Below, piece by piece: positions 1 to 10,673 of a DNA stretch of 64,000 nucleotides. Each line of letters opens with the position of its first letter. Position 1 is the stretch's first letter. This DNA comes from Serendipita indica DSM 11827 (Eukaryota > Basidiomycota > Agaricomycetes > Sebacinales > Serendipitaceae): NCBI GenBank assembly GCA_910890315.1, contig CAJVGD010000017.1, forward strand, positions 62,001-126,000, in the 5' to 3' direction. Below the pieces are notes generated by a model. It worked only from the letters and a program-made list of their open reading frames with translations. It ran no database searches and had not been told where the DNA came from. A program made the position numbers and the translations under genes.

Positions 1-71
1 CCAACCATCATGTGCACAGGGTCGTCTGCACAGCTTTCAGGGTGCAAATCTGTTGTCAACCTCAGGCCCCA

Positions 72-78
72 TATAAAA
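72..78 (+). promoter_or_regulatory. TATA-like box before the first gene
   Basis: TATAAAA lies 43 bp upstream of the ATG at 121, a spacing compatible with a core promoter of a fungal gene with a short 5' leader. Only the motif is seen; the use is inferred. Confidence 0.4.
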
Positions 79-120
79 GTCGATTCATCTTGGCCCCACA
101 CCTGCAAACACCTACTCAAC

Positions 121-1713
121 ATGCCCATCTTTACTCTCGCATATGGGTCTTTTGGTGATATTACCTTGTGTGTACAGTTATTATGGAAGATTGGCAGGGA
201 GCTGCGCGACACCACCGGGTCGTCACAAGAGTATCAAGCACTCAAAGCGGAGCTAACGTACACTGTCTCTCTTCTGGATCAGGTTCGGCGACTGGAGCAG
301 GGGCCTCAGACATCCAAGAGGACACAGGATCTACTTCAACTTCTTCGAGAGGAGGTGGCGCTCAGCCATCAGGCGATTCAGAACTTCATGACCCAGCACA
401 GGAGGCCACGAGGCATCCTCCAAATAGTCACTTGGCATACAATGGGTACTAACGAGGCCCGAGAGCTCCAGGAGCTCTTGTCAAGACGATGTATGCGACT
501 ATCAATGCTACTTGATATGTAAGCACAGTTTATATTCTGATTTGTATTCCTAAAGACTATAGGTTTCATCAAAGCAGTCAAAAAGATAGAAATACATACG
601 AAAGCTCTCGTGTGACACTCATGCACAGAGAGGGAGTCCGTATTCTATCAACTCGGATTGAGAGTGCTACCACTGGGATAGTCGCCGATGTTGCTTCCGT
701 TGGTCAGCATGTGATCGAGACGCAAACAACGGTCTGCAAGATAAAGGAGATCCTAGATTCTCTGGGCAAACATGTCAAGGATATGTCACGTGTTGAGATC
801 AAGGTTGCTGTAGTCGATCCGCTCAACAGACGGCATGACCTTTCCCTTGGGTACTGCCAGAGCTACCAGGTGAGCAACGAGTAGGCAGTCAGTCCTGCAA
901 CCAAATGTTTAATTATGCAGATGGCCGTTGATATGATCAAGTTTCTTGCAAGGCACAATCAAATTGCAGGTGGCCCTTACCTGGAGAGAGGCCAATTCCA
1001 GCTCATGTACGGAAGATCGCATGGCGTGGTCAAGGAGGCATCATGGACTACGCTTGCTCAAGTTGGACTATCCATTGAGATTTGTGTCATCAGTCAACGT
1101 TGGCATTGCGTTCGCTGCCCAGCTTGTGGTTATGAAGGTCCGCAGTGTCCTTCAAAGGATCCTCAAGCTAGAAAGTGGTCGGTAAAATATCCTCATTCAC
1201 TGCTTGAAGACTGACCTTTTCAGTACAATGTGTCATCGCAAGTTTCAAGTTCTAGAAATGCACGATGTTGACTTACCAAACCGGTTAGTCCGTTTATCAC
1301 ATGGTCATAACTATAAAAACGATATTTTTTCAGAATCCTGAACAGTTCTGTGGATGCGTCGTGGAATTGGGAAGAAGTGTCACAATTCCGTCTCCTGGCT
1401 GTTGTTAGTGATGCGTATCCTCACGTGAGTGGATGCCTCGTAACATAATCTTCCCTAACGGATAGTTTATGCCCACCACTCTCAGCCTACTGCTCGGTTT
1501 CCCATTTGGAACACAGACCAGCTCATTGGGTTCAAGGAGTTTCTCGAAGAGGATGAGTCGTTTCTGTTCCCCGACACCCCTTCTGATGAGACAGAGTGCG
1601 AGATGTTTGTTGTAGAGAGTGAACTGTCGGCTTGCATAGATCCGCTGGTGTTGCTTGACATGGAGAGACTGCTCGACATCTTGACCCACCTGTTTGTAAT
1701 CGATGAGGCGTAA
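121..1713 (+). CDS. Fungal ubiquitin-like domain protein with C-terminal zinc ribbon
   Basis: Six exons fit: 121-518, 563-869, 921-1177, 1224-1283, 1334-1424, 1486-1713, giving 446 aa. The N-terminal ~100 residues are helical and begin MPIFTLAYGSFGDI, an opening common in basidiomycete NACHT/ubiquitin-like families. Residues ~190-290 resemble the fungal ubiquitin-like fold (ULD type: VEIKVAVVDP, then YLERGQFQLMYGRS and the TTLAQVGLSIEI strand). Two CxxC pairs follow, CPAC and, across the 1177/1224 splice, CTMC, which would make a small zinc ribbon. The 1178 donor (GTCGGT) is weak; I chose it because it keeps the frame and creates the second CxxC pair. The tail is acidic. Function is unknown; related proteins are often expanded in Agaricomycetes and may act in signalling or incompatibility, which is inference. 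A TATA-like box lies 43 bp upstream of the start. Confidence 0.7.
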
Positions 1714-2510
1714 TTGCGTCCGCGGAGATGGTATCTATATACAATATTCCGATTGTCTGTGTTCCTGGCCTTCGTCTCAGTGTCTTTATCCTCGAAACTC
1801 CAACGCATTTCCATTGCCGCTAAGAAAAATAATGGAAATCATATCAGTGAGCTCTGCTTCCTATTATTGTAGTTATGTCTGCAGAGGACAGAGAGACAAT
1901 GACCTTAGTCACACACTTGGTAGTCGCAAAATGTTAACTGAACTGGAGGATCTGTTGGTTCTGGTCACCGTGTAGCATAGCCATGACCTACATAGGCAAG
2001 GTATCGTGACAAGAGACAACCCTATTTATTGTCTCTTGCCGTAGTTTTTGGATAGGCTCGTTGTCTCTTGACTGTCACTTGGAGGAGGTTATGATCTGTG
2101 GAATCTCTCAGAACTGGAGAGAGATCTAGAGAGACGCTATGATCTGTATTAAGTAGGATAGTCAGTTCGTTGTCACCCATTTGGTTTGAATTGTTTACTG
2201 ATGGTTCGTCACCTCAGATTTGTATGCATCAAGGTGTTTTCAGGTCGTGCTCGGCCTAACGGCTCGCGCCTTTGAACAGCCTCGACTCTCAACGCCCATA
2301 AAGATGCGTCAAACAGATCAAGCAGCGTTATGCAAGAGTCTTTGATAGGTGCTTCACACCCCATGACGATCCTTCACGTGCCATCTCCCGACGGTCCTCG
2401 ACAACAATGAAGGCTCGTTAGGGGTATCAAAATGTGTCATATACTATCCAATGCGATGGGAGACAAGGGATCTCTTTATCATTATAATACATATCAATTC
2501 GACTAACACT
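1714..2510. other. Intergenic region, convergent gene ends
   Basis: No coding sequence is supported here. It separates the 3' end of the ubiquitin-like gene from the 3' end of the MFS gene on the other strand. The only structure seen is the perfect 10-bp inverted repeat listed separately and one further direct copy of its arm. Confidence 0.6.
2010..2038. repeat. Perfect inverted repeat, 10-bp arms, 9-bp loop
   Basis: CAAGAGACAA is followed after nine bases (CCCTATTTA) by TTGTCTCTTG. A third copy of TTGTCTCTTG lies at 2061-2070. It could form a hairpin in the 3' region of the upstream gene, or be a protein-binding site. Confidence 0.7.
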
Positions 2511-4693
2511 CTACATGGCAGCCGCGCCGGCGGTATCTGCGCCTCGTTGCTTCACGTTCCAATTCTTGACAAACATCGCCGCGATTCCTGCCAACACAGC
2601 CGCAGGTATACAGAAAACAAAGACGTACACGAGTGCTTGGACATATGCTCGGATTACGCCTTGCCTCTGCTCTTCAGGCAACTGGAAGATGGCGGTGACG
2701 GACTGTTTGACGGCTTGAACGACCTCTGGTGGGAGATCTGACGCGTATTGGGCAAGGAATTTCACGAGCTGATTGTTCACAATCGTGCCGCAAATGGCAA
2801 TTGCCACGACGCCACCGAGGAGTTGGAGGAAGGTCAGGAGAGAGGATCCTTGAGGGATGAGATCAGGCTGATCAGCATATTCGGCTTGAATAGCCATGAC
2901 TAGTTTAAGAATTGTATTAGTTAAAGCATGTGAGGAAGCATGGAGAAAACGCACCAGGTAACTGGAATGCCAAACCCAATCCAAAGCCAAATATGATCTG
3001 ATATCCGATCAACTTTGGATTCGGCGTGAATTCGTCAATCGTATAGAGCAGCCCCGCACCGACAGCGGCCACGAGTGGCCCAATCACCATCATGCTCTTA
3101 TAGTGGCCCGTCCCGTTGACAGCTCCACCACTTAAAAAGCTAGCAATGACGATCGCGAGCATGAAAGGGATGATGTTGATACCACTCTGACTGGGCGATC
3201 GACCTTTGGCTTGATAGAAGAAGGGGAGGTAGTAGGTTGCGCCGAGGAAGGTGCCCATAATGAAGAACATTGCAATACCTCCACCGACTTGTGTGCGTCT
3301 TCTGAACAACTCGAGTGGCATCATGGCCCGTTTGCCCATGTACACCTCCCAGCCGACAAAGAGGATGAGAAGGACGGCAAAAACGACAAAGAGTGCGATA
3401 ACAACTCTGTCGTTCCATGGCTTTGTGACACCGCCCCACTGGAGGGGTAAGAGAAGAGCCGTGATCATGCCGACGCTGAGGAAGGCTCCAACCCAGTCGA
3501 GGGCGAGCCACTTTTGGAACGTCGTCTTGCCTTCATAGAGAGGTGATGGTGGAGGTGGTTTTGAGGGGATAAAGAATACGACGGCAGCTATAGACTGTAA
3601 TTCGGCGAATTAGACAGGCTCACGGCGCCCGAGAGAGCGAGAAGACGTACAAATGCACCAAACGGAAGGTTTATCTATAACAATGAACGTGAATAATTGT
3701 CAAAATGAGTGGGAATACGCACGTAGAAGCACCAGCGCCAAGTACTATGGTCGGTAAAGACACCTCCGAGCAAGGGCCCAACCACGCTGGAAACAGCAAA
3801 TACACCACCAAAAGATGCAAACAAAAGAGCTGGAACAACGTGTTAGTCCGCCGCGCTGTGTACATGAGGAAGACGGTGAACGTACGGCGTGTTTCAAGCT
3901 TGACAATCTGTGCAAAGATGGTAAGGATGGAAATGAACATTCCCGAGGCGCCAATTCCCTGAAACGCCCGGCCAAAGATCTACAAAAGTGGAGTGAGCCG
4001 GCAGGATTGCGAGTCGATTCGGCAGACGGACCAGGACGTTCATGCTCGGTGCGACACCACAGATGAGGGACCCGACTTCGAATATGAGGATGCAGGTGAG
4101 GTAGACCCATTTGGAGGGACAGATGGTCAAAACTTGGCCGAGCGCGAGCATCAGGCCGGCTTGGGTAACTGTGCGAACATGTCAGCGCTGCGAGTTATGA
4201 AGAGTTTATCGAAGCGAGATGTGCGCGTACGGAAATATGCAGAGACGACCCATGTCAGCTGATCGAGCGCTTGAAACTCGGACGCCAACTTTGGGAGGGC
4301 AGTCGCGACAATAGTCTGGTCGAGTGCGAAACAGAATACAGCTCTAATACTTCTATCAGCAATCTCTTGTCTGCAAATGAACAATGACGTACAAGAGGAA
4401 ACCCGTATGCGCCAACAAGAGTTTTTTGCCCGTGAGCCATTGCTCGTCGTCAGCAGCGCTAAGACCTTGTTTCTCTACGTCTGTATCAAGAGACTTTTGA
4501 CGTGCAATATCGTCTGCATTATCTCCAATCGTCGTGTTGTCTGCTGTAGCAGGTGCGGTACGCGTCGTGACACCGATATCGTTTCCCTTTTCGATCCCGC
4601 TCTCCTGAGCTTTTCTTTGGAATTTTTCTCCGCGTCGCGCGAGTTGACGCGCGTGGCGTTCTCAGTCGCGACACCAGGAGCTGTATTGTCCAT
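2511..4693 (-). CDS. MFS drug:H+ antiporter, DHA2 (14-helix) type
   Basis: A multi-exon major facilitator whose recognisable parts run in order along the minus strand: [15 protein letters not shown], then the DHA2 motif region [16 protein letters not shown] and LTWVVSAYF, the [13 protein letters not shown] segment after helix 4, [36 protein letters not shown], and a C-terminal tail ending near 2511. It is close to the genes at 7407 and 22687, so the fold and plasma-membrane or vacuolar export role follow from the family; the substrate is unknown. The first exon is uncertain: ATG at 4693 leads into the conserved frame only if a short intron with a weak GTCAAC donor is removed soon after residue 15. 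Its own promoter must lie in 4694-5188. Confidence 0.85.
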
Positions 4694-5188
4694 TCTCTTC
4701 GTAAAACTGTGAAAACCAGAGAGCAGCTAGGTTGCCAAAGTGCCCTCTATGATTCTTCCTCGTAGAGGAGATGAAGGAGACGAAGAGAGAACGGGGAAAG
4801 GGCAAACACCTGGAGGGTTCGAGGTAATCTCTTTTTTACACCGCCCACTTATCACTCCATCGACATTGACTTGAGCAATTTTCTTTTGACGCGCGAGAAC
4901 CAGCAAGGCGATGAGCAAATTTGTAAGCGCTACACGTAAGAGTCATCGGAGACCGGAGGTTTCTGATGAATTGATTTTATTAGAATGGCGTGCTTTACAG
5001 TAATTACCCAAAAAGGAAGGAGGCAAAAGTCGAAGGAAAGTAGGGCATCTATGAAGATGGACGATGGTACATTATGGATTTGACAATTGGCGAGGGAATT
5101 TGGGAGAGGGAGGTCCACCCAGGCACACACACCAAGCGCCGGTACGCAGCTGGCGGCCCCAGATGGTTGGGTTACGTTGCGCACCATT
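4694..5188. other. Intergenic, head of MFS gene and tail of ADP-ribosyltransferase gene
   Basis: No supported gene. It should hold the promoter of the minus-strand MFS gene and the 3' region of the minus-strand ADP-ribosyltransferase gene. Confidence 0.5.
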
Positions 5189-6053
5189 CTAGAAGGATTC
5201 AACAGGGACGACGGGCGAGAGATAGACGACCAAGAACGCAGGACGAATAGCGTCGTTTCGGTACACCACCGTCTCGTCATAATTGAGATCCTCACCGGGG
5301 ACGCCAAGCACCGAGTCGCAATTTGGCGGCGGTTGAAGGAGTGTATCCTTGTTCGTCTTTGTCGAAAACGCTCTCCCGACAATGACATTATTGAGCAACA
5401 GAGCGCTCCACTCTGACTCTTTCAAATTTTTCGCATAGTCGTTACTCTTGCTACTTGTATCGCTCGTGTAAATCCCCTTGCCGAAACGACCCCAACGTGG
5501 ACCAAATTTGTCCACGTCGTAGGACTTTTTGATGATGCAGCAGAGTGGACAAGAGGTAGAGTCGCAGAGCGTCTTGTTACCGGGGTCACCGACTTTGCAC
5601 TCACGGGGTGCGCCGTGCCATCGGTATTGCTCGTTGCCCTCTTTGAGACCTTGCTCGACGAAATTGCCGACGGCTTCCACGCCGGATCTGTACGCTCTGT
5701 ACATCCTGTCGCTGTCTTCTGTCGATACGATCATGTAGATGTACTGGAGGATAGGTTTCGACGTTGGATGTAGCCACTGCGACGAGAAGCGATCCTGGAC
5801 TAAGGGAGGAGTTAGGATACCATGACTAAATCACCATAGAGAACGTACTCCTTCTGAACATGTAGTGTGCCGGGGGAAGTGGGACGATTTTAGGTGCCCC
5901 CTCGCGAGCGGCAAGGACGCATTCGGAACCACAGAAGCAGCTGTCCTCTGCACTCTCACTCTTATTGCACTGAATGCACAAGCGCTCAATAAGACTGCTC
6001 GCCGATGGCGTAATTGACGGGGCAGCAGACGATGCTGCCGTGGTGCCCGTCAT
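5189..6053 (-). CDS. PARP-like ADP-ribosyltransferase with N-terminal zinc-binding motif
   Basis: Two exons (6053-5849, 5799-5189) give 271 aa. Residues ~20-50 carry CIQC...CFCGSEC, a cysteine cluster that could bind zinc. The rest matches a basidiomycete PARP-like catalytic domain: RWHGAPREC supplies the histidine, FGKGIYTSD the tyrosine and NYDETVVYRNDAIRP the glutamate of the H-Y-E triad, so transfer or polymerisation of ADP-ribose from NAD+ is plausible. Extra cysteines (CKVGD...CDSTSCPLC) sit inside the domain, as usual in this fungal group. The frame is open a few codons upstream of the ATG, and the stop of the upstream gene on the same strand lies only 17 bp away, so the N-terminus could instead be joined to that gene. 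Targets are unknown. Confidence 0.75.
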
Positions 6054-6070
6054 CACACTTGGGGAAAAGT

Positions 6071-6935
6071 CTACTCAAATGTGCGCCGGAGAGAAAATAG
6101 AAGCGAGATGAAAGAAGATTGTGAGTGATAGACGCGTAGCGCCATGGGAAGACGGCACACCTTTAGCCGAACCATTCGCAGCGGCGTTTGCTTTGGGAGG
6201 GTTGGTTTACGTGAGAGATTGGCTTGGGCGGTCGGTGGCGGTCGGTATCCTGTGCCAGTCGAGTTGGTGCTCGGGTTTGTCGTCGGAAGAGTGGGACCGT
6301 TTGGACGAATCTGGAGCTTAGCGCCAAAGATCCATTGGTAGCCGAGCATGCATGATGCGGCTGCAAAGAATACGCTATACGAGAGGAGATGAGACAAAGT
6401 GGTTGGGTGAGGGAGAGAGAGGACGTACAGTGTGACCCAGGTCAGGGCGGAGAGAGATTTCGTCCTACTACAGTCACTCATACTCCTACAATTTCCTGGA
6501 ATCGAATTGGCCAACGAGGCAGCAGCAGCGAGCCAGAAAATGTTAAACGTCCACATGCTGGAAGGGGACCATCAGCTCGTGTTCGCGTCTTTTGTGGTAC
6601 CGCGGAGGACAACATACTAGACGACATGTGCGATAAAATAATACTTGACGTTGTCCTGGTAGATAAAGTAGTGCCAGATGCCGGACAGGAAGAGAAAGAC
6701 TTCGACGCCTGATATCGCAAATGAACCCCAACCGACAAATGTGAGGAATTGGGTCGTTGTCCATGCTTGGTAGCTGATTCTTCCGCCAGATGGATTTTGG
6801 ACAATGCTTGTCGCCAAACCGGCTGTGATTAGACTGAAGAAGATGTGCACACAGGTCGTGCCTGGAATGTATATGAGTATTTGGTATTGTAGAGCATGAA
6901 AAATACTGACGAAAGTATAGTTTTGTGCTGACCAT
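6071..6935 (-). CDS. Four-helix MARVEL-like membrane protein
   Basis: Four exons (6935-6911, 6861-6618, 6557-6429, 6374-6071) give 233 aa with good frame continuity. Four hydrophobic stretches are visible: VHIFFSLITAGLATSIV, the segment around TFVGWGSFAISGVEVFLF, the one around YMWTFNIFWLAAAASLANS, and VFFAAASCMLGYQWIFGAKL, followed by a Pro/Thr-rich cytosolic tail. This layout is that of fungal MARVEL-domain proteins, which sit in plasma-membrane or vesicle membranes. The start ATGGTCAGC gives a short polar N-terminus before helix 1. The C-terminus is uncertain: a pyrimidine-rich stretch just before the predicted stop looks like an intron end, and the next gene begins 17 bp after the stop. 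Confidence 0.65.
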
Positions 6936-7406
6936 AACGAATGGACGCTCAGAGGACGAGCGAGGAGGAGGAAGAAATGGCCTGAGAGCATTTGATGGAC
7001 TATCGACCTCCGCTGTCTGATGATTGGCTGTTGACAGGTTGCCATAGGAGTGCTGGATGGGATGGTGGGAGGCAAGCGGAGTTGCCAGCCCCCTATTCTC
7101 AGGCGGCCCTTTTGTGCCCTTTTTCCCCGAAATAACCAGCCGTGGCGTGCCGTGTGTGCGCGTACATGTAAAAAGGATGTCCGAATAGTGCCCATACAGT
7201 GCCCCTATGCACTGCGGCCCATTCAATTGAGGCATTTTGTCAGCGCTACCTTCGACTCGGCCAGGCTGCGCGTTTTTTGCTCAATGCCGCTCGATTCGTC
7301 AGACCGGAAGTAAGCCCGCCTCCTCGCCCTTTATAATCTCGTCTGTTTCTCATCTCCATTTCGACATTCCCCCCCTCCTCGCCCCCCTTTGCCTTGTCCA
7401 ACAACA
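6936..7406. promoter_or_regulatory. Divergent promoter region, MARVEL-like (-) and MFS (+)
   Basis: 471 bp between two divergently transcribed genes, with no supported coding sequence. Near the MFS start there is a long pyrimidine-rich run (about 7340-7400) typical of fungal promoters with initiation close to the ATG, and a TTATAAT element at about 7331. Shared control of the two genes is possible but not shown. Confidence 0.5.
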
Positions 7407-9254
7407 ATGTCCGATACAGAGGCGAATACCCGCACTGCAACCCCCGTTGGCTTCCCAAAGGTCGACACGCTAGAGACTAATCTCACTCGCGTCAATTCGA
7501 AAGCAAACTCAAAGTCGGATGGCGCCCACATCGAGGAAAAGGTGGCCCAGGACGAAACCCAATATCTCACTGGAAGAAAGCTCGCACTCGCCCATACTGG
7601 ATTCCTATTGTACGTGCAACTCTAGATCAAAGTCATCACTCTGACCATACCCAGAGCCGTCTTTTGTTTCGCTTTGGACCAGACAATCGTGGCCACTGCC
7701 CTCCCAAAGCTCGCCTCGCAGTTTAATGCCCTCGACCAACTCACATGGGTCGTCTCTGCATATTTCCTCACTCAAGCCGGCCTCAGTACGTACATCTTCC
7801 CATCGAGCAAACCAAAGGCTAACGAAACTCTCAGTGCTTACCTTTGGCCAAATCCTCGTCGTCGCACCCTCAAAATGGGTCTACCTCACCTGCATCTTCC
7901 TGTTCGAGATTGGCTCACTCATCTGCGGTGTCGCTCCCAGCATGAATGTCCTCATCTTTGGTCGCGCATTCCAGGGCGTCGGTGCCTCGGGCATGTTCAT
8001 CTCCATCCTCACCATTCTCGCACAAATCACAAAGCTTGAGACTAGACGTGCGTTCCCCCCTCTCCTCTTGATTTCCATGTTCTAACCATTTCCTCAGCCA
8101 TCCTCTTTGGCAGCTTTGGCGGTGTCTTTGCGCTCGCATCCGTTGTCGGTCCACTACTTGGTGGTGCTTTCACCGACAAGGTCAGCTGGAGATGGTGCTT
8201 CTACATCAACCTCCCCTTTGGCGCCATCTCCGTCGCGGCCGTCATCTTCTTCCAGCCCTCCAACCCACCGCCATCGAACCCACTCTACGATGGAAAGACG
8301 ACACTCCAAAAGTGGCTCTCACTCGACTGGGTTGGTGCCGTCATCAGCGTCGCCATGATCACCGCTCTCCTCTTGCCCCTCCAATGGGGAGGCGTGACCA
8401 AGGCCTGGAACGATAGGAGCGTCATTGCTCTCTTTGTCGTCTTTGGTGTCCTTCTCATCGCGTTCATCGCATGGCAATTCTACATGGGCGAGCGTGCCAT
8501 GATGCCCCTCCAGCTCTTCAAACGCCGCACTCAAGTCGGAGCCGGTATCGCCATGTTCTTCATGATGATCAGCTTCCTCGCTGCGACATACTACCTCCCC
8601 TTTTTCTACCAAGCAAAGGGTCGCACGGCATCGCAGTCTGGTATCGACATTATTCCCTTTATGCTCAGCGCCGTCATCGCTTCATTCGGTAGTGGTGCCT
8701 TTGTCAATGTGACAGGACACTACCTCTCGCCACTCATCGCAGGACCTCTCTTCGCCGCCGTCGGTGCAGGTCTCCTCTTTACCATTGACGAACACACCCG
8801 CAACCCAGTCCTCATCGGCTACCAAATCCTCTTTGGTTTCGGTCTCGGCTTGTCGTTCCAGTTACCCGTCATGGCGATTCAAGCAGAATACGCAGATACA
8901 CCAAACCTCATCCCACAAGCTTCTTCCCTCCTCACTTTCCTCCAACTTCTCGGAGGTGTCGTCGGTATCGCGATTGCCGGTACGATTTTCAATAACCAGC
9001 TCGTCAAGGAGCTCGCAAGGTTTGGTGGTACACTCGAACCGGATGTTCTCCAGGCCGTCAAGCAATCTGTCACCGTCATCTTTACGCTCCCGGCTGATAT
9101 CCAAACCGTCGTCGTCCATTCGTACGTCAAGGCGCTCGACTATACGTTTATCCTCTCCGTCCCGACCTGCGCGTTGGCGAGCTTTGCTGCCGTCTTGGTC
9201 AAGAATTGGAACATTAAGCAGCGTGGAGCAGCTGGTGGTGCTGTTGCCGTATAA
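7407..9254 (+). CDS. MFS drug:H+ antiporter, DHA2 (14-helix) type
   Basis: Four exons (7407-7609, 7655-7785, 7835-8047, 8098-9254) give 567 aa without ambiguity. The polar N-terminus of about 55 residues precedes [15 protein letters not shown]. The DHA2 signature segments are present: [16 protein letters not shown] after helix 1, GRAFQGVGASGMF and SWRWCFYINLPFG, then [28 protein letters not shown] and a final helix before the basic tail KNWNIKQRG. It is the most complete of the three paralogues in the window and much closer to the copy at 2511-4693 than to the one at 22687. Proton-coupled export of small molecules is the family role; the substrate cannot be read from sequence. It starts 471 bp from a divergent MARVEL-like gene. 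Confidence 0.93.
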
Positions 9255-9458
9255 AACTGCAAGCATGCAGCATTGATGGTGCCGTCAGCGTATAACTTTA
9301 TTCGACGCATGCATATATTGGATACGGGTCGATATTAGAGCTCTTCATACTGATTTATTCTTATGACACCTCATAATGGCATTTGTACACGTCACATGGA
9401 ACCAAATGATAACAATGATATTCAGGACTACTTTGACTTGTAAAGTGATCCTGAAGAG

Positions 9459-10607
9459 TTAGTGCAAAACCCGAAGATTCGCTTTGAGTTGCTCATGAGA
9501 CCAGCTTTGTCCAACGTGGTCAACGACGCAAACGTCCAAAGAAATCGCATCGTCGATCACCGCGGCTGCGACCATCCTCAATGCGCACTCGTCTCTGCAT
9601 TCTATCGTCTCCAGTCTCTTCGTCCGAAGGAGAAACGACGTCACCAGTTTTGAGATTTCCTCGAGTTGTAGTGAAGAAGGATTGGTAGCAAATGTAAACT
9701 TTTTGAGTTGTGCTGGCTTTATACCAGGACACTCCAGTATACACAATACCTCTTTTTCTGTCCAAATTTTGATATAGAGTATCTCGAGGGATGGTGCCAC
9801 GAATCCTTGCAATGCGCGTGACGCCATCGGCATCCTTAGTATCGCTTCCTTTAGGTGCGGAAAAGAGGTGGTTTTGGGGAATTGCCAGTATCTCCATGCC
9901 TCAATAACCAGCTTGACTACATTCTGGGCATGCTGGAGGGGCTCGAGGTTTTGCGTGGACCAGTCGTCATATAGCGATAGATTAAGCTCCTGTAGTCTAC
10001 TCATATCCATGGATGGAATTGATGGGTCACATTCGACAAAGTCCGCGCGCCGAAGTGCACTAACGACTGGCAAAACACGAACCTGGGGGCTCAAGTGGAC
10101 ATAATCGAGTCGAATTAATTCGAGATATGGGGTGGGATGCGAAAGAAAGTGATCGATATGAGTGGTTTGTATGATTCCTTCGCTGTCGCAGAGAACCAAA
10201 GATTTCCATCGTCTAGCAATCTCTCCATTCTCTCCAGAAAGAAGATTTAGGAGAGGCAACATTTGCCAGACAACAATCCTTGGGTCGTATCCGATGCAAA
10301 CGTCGACGAGTTGTACCGGTCCCGTTCGGAGCAGTCGTGAGCGGATGTACTTCATCCAGAAATCGATTTTATACTTTCCCGAGACGTAAACGTTAAGATA
10401 CCCCCATAATTGCGTATGGCCTAGTGCTGCACAAGTCCATGCGCGACAGACGAGCAAAAGACGCTCCAGTAGCGCGACATCACCGGCTTTTGGGTCGTCC
10501 CGGATATATGAAAAGAGCTCCCCGAGTACCTCGAAGGGGAATCGATCATTGTTGGTTCGATCAACTGCGTCGTCGACAAAAGTGGTAGATGTGGTCGAGG
10601 CAGACAT
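9459..10607 (-). CDS. F-box protein with LRR-like region
   Basis: A single uninterrupted frame of 382 aa. The N-terminal F-box-like segment reads FPFEVLGELFSYI...LERLLLVCRAWTCAALGHTQLW. It is followed by blocks shared with the F-box genes at 29934 and 32467 (FWMKYIRSRLLRTGP; LLSGENGEIARRWKSLV; HFLSHPTPYLELIRLD) and irregular leucine-rich segments. Such proteins normally bring substrates to an SCF ubiquitin ligase through Skp1; the substrate is unknown. Its ATG lies only 66 bp beyond the stop codon of the Rho-like gene on the same strand, too short for an ordinary separate promoter and terminator, so read-through or joint transcription should be considered. Confidence 0.8.
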   Translation of the reverse strand: MSASTTSTTFVDDAVDRTNNDRFPFEVLGELFSYIRDDPKAGDVALLERLLLVCRAWTCAALGHTQLWGYLNVYVSGKYKIDFWMKYIRSRLLRTGPVQLVDVCIGYDPRIVVWQMLPLLNLLSGENGEIARRWKSLVLCDSEGIIQTTHIDHFLSHPTPYLELIRLDYVHLSPQVRVLPVVSALRRADFVECDPSIPSMDMSRLQELNLSLYDDWSTQNLEPLQHAQNVVKLVIEAWRYWQFPKTTSFPHLKEAILRMPMASRALQGFVAPSLEILYIKIWTEKEVLCILECPGIKPAQLKKFTFATNPSSLQLEEISKLVTSFLLRTKRLETIECRDECALRMVAAAVIDDAISLDVCVVDHVGQSWSHEQLKANLRVLH

Positions 10608-10673
10608 GTTTTCCTCATGAGTGGGCTACGCTCTCACACCCGCCTTACTTAAATGCGGTCATCAAGTAAGAGT

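Noticed and set aside
4377-4712. Plus-strand frame opposite the start of the first MFS gene
   Set aside because: It is antisense to conserved MFS coding exons and has no domain of its own.
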